The notes beneath the pieces were generated by a model, which saw only the letters and a program-made list of their open reading frames with translations, was not told the origin of the DNA and ran no database searches. Of a DNA stretch of 10,140 nt, positions 7,051 to 10,140 are shown piece by piece. Origin of the DNA: Gammaproteobacteria bacterium (GTDB lineage: Bacteria > Pseudomonadota > Gammaproteobacteria > Halothiobacillales > Halothiobacillaceae); NCBI GenBank assembly GCA_029335925.2, contig JARJMX020000007.1, positions 1 to 10,140 on the forward strand, given 5' to 3'. The position numbers and the translations under genes are program-made. Position 1 is the stretch's first letter. Every line of letters begins with the position of its first letter.

Positions 7051-7932
7051 ATGAGTCCTGCCTTCCGCACCGTCGGTATCCTTGCCAAACCTTCGGATGA
7101 GCGCTTATCCGGCACCTTGGAAACATTGGTCGGGCATCTGCATGCGCGTGGTCTTGGCATCCTACTTGACCAAGCCACCTTTCCTAGCCTGCCGACCCTG
7201 CGCGAGTATCCTCGCGCCACCCGCGACGAGATCGGTCAGCAAAGCGACCTAGTGATCGCAGTGGGTGGCGACGGTACCCTCATTAACGCCGCCCACTGCC
7301 TCGCCCCCTATGGCAAACCGGTGCTCGGCATCAATCTCGGACGACTCGGCTTCCTTGTCGACATCTCCCCGGACGAGCTTGGCAGCCGCCTCGACCGCAT
7401 CCTGGCGGGGGAGTACATCGCCGAGGAACGCTTCCTGCTGTGCGGCCAGGTACTGCGCGGCGAAACCGTAGTGCACGAAGGTATCGTATTCAACGACCTG
7501 GTCTACAAGGTGCGCGACGCAGTACGCATGATCGAGTTCGAGACGCACATCGACGGGCGCTACCTGTTCACCCAGCGCTCGGACGGTATGGTCGTCAGTA
7601 CGCCGAGCGGCTCGACCGCCTACGCTTTATCTGCCGGCGGCCCTATCCTTACCCCGGGACTTGAAGCCATCGTGCTGGCTCCCATCTGCCCGCATGCACT
7701 GAGCAATCGACCAATCGTCGTACCCGCGAGCTCCTGTGTTGAAATCCGAGCTACACGCCACGCGCGTGCCAACAGTCTGGTAAGTTTCGACGGTCAAACC
7801 ATGATCGATATGGAGCTAGGGGATAGACTCAACATCCGCCGTGCGGCCTACACCGCACGCCTGATCCACCCGGCGGATTACGACTATTTCCACATCCTAC
7901 GTGCCAAGCTGCACTGGGGCGGGCATCCGTAA
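7051..7932 (+). CDS. nadK: NAD kinase
   Basis: NadK phosphorylates NAD to NADP and so sets the supply of NADPH in the cytosol. The 293-residue product (E. coli 292) has the diagnostic GGDGT at residues 72-76 with catalytic Asp74. It also has GINLGRLGFLVDI and the NE/D motif as Asn148-Asp149 (FNDLV); E. coli has Asn-Glu there, and Asp is an accepted variant. The glycine-rich motif TPSGSTAYALSAGGPIL begins at residue 184, followed by the PICPHALSNRPIVV and SFDGQ segments. ATG 7051 fits the family N-terminus, but there is no visible ribosome site and the leader looks short. recN follows after 11 bases, a pairing also seen in E. coli, so the two are probably co-transcribed. Confidence 0.97.
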   Translation: MSPAFRTVGILAKPSDERLSGTLETLVGHLHARGLGILLDQATFPSLPTLREYPRATRDEIGQQSDLVIAVGGDGTLINAAHCLAPYGKPVLGINLGRLGFLVDISPDELGSRLDRILAGEYIAEERFLLCGQVLRGETVVHEGIVFNDLVYKVRDAVRMIEFETHIDGRYLFTQRSDGMVVSTPSGSTAYALSAGGPILTPGLEAIVLAPICPHALSNRPIVVPASSCVEIRATRHARANSLVSFDGQTMIDMELGDRLNIRRAAYTARLIHPADYDYFHILRAKLHWGGHP

Positions 7933-7943
7933 GGGAACAACCC

Positions 7944-9647
7944 ATGCTACGCCACATCCACGTCCGCAATTTCGCCATCATCGACGAGGTGCAACTCGAA
8001 CTTTCGCCAGGACTCACCGTGATGACTGGCGAGACTGGCGCGGGCAAGTCCATCCTGGTTGATGCCCTTAGCCTGTTGCTAGGCGAACGCGTAGGCAACG
8101 AGGTCATACGCCCTGGAGCCGAGCGCGCCGAACTCGAAGCCCTCTTTTCCCTCGACAACAGCCCCGAGGCCCAACGCTGGCTGAGAGAGCATGCGATCGA
8201 TGACGAATCTGGCGAGTGCCTTGTGCGCCGGGTCATCGCACGCGAGGGTTCCAACCGCGCCTACGTCAACGGCCGTGGAGTCAACCTCTCCACCCTACGC
8301 GAACTGGGCGGGCTTCTGGTCGACATCCACGGCCAGCACGAACACCAGAACCTGCTCAAACCCGGGGCCCAACGTGAGTTGCTGGACGGTTTTGGCGGAC
8401 ATGAGGCGCTGCTTGCCAGAGTCAGCGAAGCCTTTGCCAAGTGGCGCGCCACGGCCGAGAGACTCAAAGCCCTGCGCCAGGCCGACGATAACCGCAGCCA
8501 GCGCATCGAGCTTTTACGCTACCAGGTCGAGGAGCTGACGGCCCTACGCCTGGAGCCGAACGAATGGGAGCGGATTGAGGCCGAGCACCGCCGACTGACC
8601 CACGCCGGACGCCTGATCGAACTGTGCCAGAACGCCCTTGAGGCACTGTACGAGGGCGAGGGTGAGACCCTCCACGGCAGCCTGACCCACATCAACGCCC
8701 TACTGGAACAGGGGCGGCGCACCGATGCAGGGCTGGAACCGGCCTTGGAGCTGCTGCGCCAGGCTGAGATCCTCCTCCATGAGGGGGTGGACCAGCTGCG
8801 TGACTACGCCCGCAGCCTCGAACTCGACCCCGAGCGCCTAGCCGAGGTCGAATCCCGCCTGACCGCCCTGCACGATGCCGCGCGCAAATACCGCGTGCGC
8901 CCGGAGGAGCTGCCGCAACTCGCCCGCCAGCTGGCCGAAGAATTGGCCAAACTCGAAGGCGAGGGGGAATCGCTGGAGGCCCTCGAGGAGCGCCTCCTAA
9001 CCCAAGAAGCCGTCTACCGCGAGGCCGCCCGCGCCCTCTCCCACGCACGTACCGAAACCGCCGCCCGGCTTTCCGCCCACGTAACGGCCTCCATCCGCGG
9101 GCTCGGCATGCCACACGCCCGCTTCGCCATCCAGGTCACCCCGCGCGAGGACAAGGGCTTCACCGCGCACGGACTGGACACGGTAGAGATGCTGGTCAGC
9201 ACCAACCCCGGCCAACCGCTCCAGGCGCTCGGCAAGGTCGCCTCCGGCGGCGAGCTGTCGCGCATCAGCCTCGCCTTGCGCGTGGCCACCGCTGTGCACG
9301 GCCAGGTCGCCACGCTGGTGTTCGACGAGGTCGACACCGGCATCGGCGGCAGCGTCGCCGAGGTGGTCGGCCGCCTGCTCGCCAGTCTTGGTCGTCAGCG
9401 TCAGGTGCTATGCGTTACCCATTTGCCGCAGGTCGCGGCGCAAGGCCATCACCACCTGCACGTGCGCAAGGAACAGAGCGCAGACAGCACCCACACGCAA
9501 TTGATCCCGCTCGACCGCGAGGCACGCATTGAGGAGCTGGCCCGCATGATGGGCGGGGTGGAGATCACCGCCCAGACGCGTGGTCTGGCGCAGGAGATGC
9601 TGGAACGCGCCGCAGGCGGAGGTGCGCAGGCCGCGCTGGAGCTGTAG
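7944..9647 (+). CDS. recN: DNA repair protein RecN (SMC-like ATPase)
   Basis: RecN is an SMC-family ATPase recruited to double-strand breaks, where it aids RecA-dependent repair. The product has 567 residues (E. coli 553). It shows the N-terminal VRNFAIIDEV, Walker A GETGAGKS at residues 29-36, VNGRGVNLSTLRELGG, and the Q-rich DIHGQHEHQNLL. A long central coiled coil of Glu/Arg/Leu-rich heptads covers about residues 150-365. The ABC signature ASGGELSRISLALR begins near residue 433 and Walker B LVFDEVDTGIGG near 458; THLPQVAAQGHHH carries the switch His. AAGGGA just after the nadK stop is a good ribosome site for ATG 7944. In E. coli recN is SOS-induced, but I see no LexA box here, and the gene appears to depend on the nadK promoter. 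It is the last intact gene in the window. Confidence 0.97.
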   Translation: MLRHIHVRNFAIIDEVQLELSPGLTVMTGETGAGKSILVDALSLLLGERVGNEVIRPGAERAELEALFSLDNSPEAQRWLREHAIDDESGECLVRRVIAREGSNRAYVNGRGVNLSTLRELGGLLVDIHGQHEHQNLLKPGAQRELLDGFGGHEALLARVSEAFAKWRATAERLKALRQADDNRSQRIELLRYQVEELTALRLEPNEWERIEAEHRRLTHAGRLIELCQNALEALYEGEGETLHGSLTHINALLEQGRRTDAGLEPALELLRQAEILLHEGVDQLRDYARSLELDPERLAEVESRLTALHDAARKYRVRPEELPQLARQLAEELAKLEGEGESLEALEERLLTQEAVYREAARALSHARTETAARLSAHVTASIRGLGMPHARFAIQVTPREDKGFTAHGLDTVEMLVSTNPGQPLQALGKVASGGELSRISLALRVATAVHGQVATLVFDEVDTGIGGSVAEVVGRLLASLGRQRQVLCVTHLPQVAAQGHHHLHVRKEQSADSTHTQLIPLDREARIEELARMMGGVEITAQTRGLAQEMLERAAGGGAQAALEL

Positions 9648-9675
9648 CCCATCCCCTCGCGAACAGTCAAGGGAA

Positions 9676-9703
9676 TGAGCTCCCCCGGATTCATCTGAAC
9701 GCC
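9676..9703 (+). mobile_element. Possible IS3-family left end
   Basis: The sequence from 9676 starts TGA and contains CCCCCGGATTCATCTG, resembling the terminal inverted repeats of IS3-family elements, which begin with TG. It lies 28 bases after the recN stop, at the point where conserved gene content ends and transposase-like sequence begins. An AGGAGG ribosome-site match follows at 9710-9715. The matching right end is not in the window, so this rests on resemblance and position only. Confidence 0.35.
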
Positions 9704-9724
9704 TGTTCTAGGAGGGTCTTCCTC

Positions 9725-9863
9725 ATCGCCCAGAAAAACCAATATACATGTGGCAGACAAATTCAGCGGCATGGATGCTTCCCTTATGGCCCGCATGAAG
9801 AAGCTTGAGGAAGAGAACGGACGGCTCAAGAAAATGTATGCCCAAGAGAAGATCAAAGCCGAA
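9725..9863 (+). pseudogene. Degraded IS3-family transposase OrfA fragment
   Basis: From 9750, reading as MADKFSGMDASLMARM, the peptide matches the middle of IS3-type OrfA proteins: the end of the helix-turn-helix (KFSGMDASL) followed by the leucine-zipper segment LEEENGRLKKMYAQEKIKAE. OrfA normally has about 40 more N-terminal residues holding the helix-turn-helix. A different frame starting at 9725 reads IAQKNQYT just after AGGAGG (9710-9715), which resembles an OrfA N-terminus whose ATG has become ATC. Together these suggest the start and the zipper of one orfA joined by an internal, frame-changing deletion near 9747. The GTG at 9750 is probably not a real start. No OrfB (DDE catalytic part) follows; the homology stops near 9863, where chemotaxis-type sequence begins. 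Confidence 0.7.
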
Positions 9864-10140
9864 GAGGCGTGCAACCTCGCAGCCCGCACCGCCAGCGCAG
9901 CACAGGACATCTCCAGCATGATCGGCGACATTCCAGGTCGATGCTCAGAAGGCAATGATCGCAATGGAAAACAGCCTGCGCGATGAGGCATCAAACGACA
10001 AAACCGAGCTGCAGGAAAGCATGCGGCGGCTGTTCACCACCTTAGGGCAGATCAACGACAGAACGGCATGCCCGAGAGACGGCATTGCCGAGTTTGCTGA
10101 TCCGGTGAAGGGGCTTGGCAACGCCATCCGCATCCGCGGC
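9864..10140 (+). pseudogene. Chemotaxis receptor (MCP) signalling-domain fragment, frameshifted, runs off the window
   Basis: Continuing in frame from the OrfA fragment, the peptide reads EACNLAARTASAAQDISSMIGDI. This is like the descending helix of methyl-accepting chemotaxis proteins just after the hairpin tip (family form DEVRNLA.RTA.A..EI..MI..I). That frame then runs to a stop at 9984-9986. Shifting frame at 9931-9932, where an extra T makes GACATTCC out of an expected GACATCC, restores QVDAQKAMIAMENSLRDEA, typical MCP continuation. That frame stays open to the window end (69 codons), with TELQESMRRLFTTLGQINDRTA before a part I cannot place. The conserved MCP tip, membrane segments and sensor domain are absent. 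A non-functional remnant is most likely; a programmed frameshift or a sequencing indel is possible. Confidence 0.6.

Noticed and set aside
8692..9114. Arg/Gly-rich minus-strand frame opposite the recN coiled coil
   Set aside because: Its composition is that of a GC-rich shadow frame; recN itself is continuous and has all family motifs there.
9648..9680. Possible terminator after recN
   Set aside because: Only a weak imperfect pairing (CCCCT with AAGGG) and no T run; not enough to call.
9750..9986. A genuine small gene starting at GTG 9750
   Set aside because: It has no ribosome site at proper spacing, it starts in the middle of OrfA homology, and it ends by a frameshift within MCP homology. 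A remnant explains it better.
9449..9994. Minus-strand frame covering the recN 3' end and the transposase scar
   Set aside because: It spans three unrelated plus-strand sequences and shows no domain, so it is a chance open frame.
1..10140. CRISPR array, prophage or toxin-antitoxin system
   Set aside because: No regularly spaced direct repeats, phage genes or small paired genes were seen; nearly all sequence is accounted for by housekeeping genes.

Overview
The window reads as a chromosomal housekeeping segment from a GC-rich proteobacterium, most likely a gammaproteobacterium. The reasons are the gene order (TPR lipoprotein, lolB, ispE, tRNA-Gln, prs, rplY of the long CTC type, pth, ychF, tRNA-Met), which from memory closely matches the Pseudomonas layout, and a Prs sequence that looks more like the pseudomonad than the enterobacterial protein. 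A betaproteobacterium is not excluded. All intact genes lie on the + strand, and no intergenic gap exceeds about 160 bases.

Positions 23-3164 hold an envelope and isoprenoid cluster: a TPR-repeat lipoprotein, the outer-membrane lipoprotein receptor LolB (ATGA overlap with the gene before it) and the MEP-pathway kinase IspE (2 bases after lolB). Next comes a good sigma-70 promoter with a GC-rich discriminator, then tRNA-Gln(TTG), then prs about 30-40 bases downstream with no terminator between. A dense run of three hairpins, the last a classical terminator, separates prs from the compact rplY-pth-ychF group, which has 9-base gaps and serves translation. tRNA-Met(CAT) follows with its own likely promoter and a strong terminator immediately after the CCA end. 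nadK and recN (NADP synthesis and double-strand-break repair) form the last intact pair.

After recN the conserved block stops. Positions 9676-10140 hold debris: a possible IS3-family left end and degraded start, an internal piece of an IS3-type OrfA (coiled coil), and, fused to it in frame, a piece of a methyl-accepting chemotaxis protein signalling domain. The chemotaxis piece carries an apparent one-base insertion and runs off the window. This scar is the most unusual part of the window. I found no convincing new multi-gene system. The other points of interest are small: the hairpin array before rplY, a C9 tract at the start of the normally essential pth, and an atypical PRPP loop in Prs.
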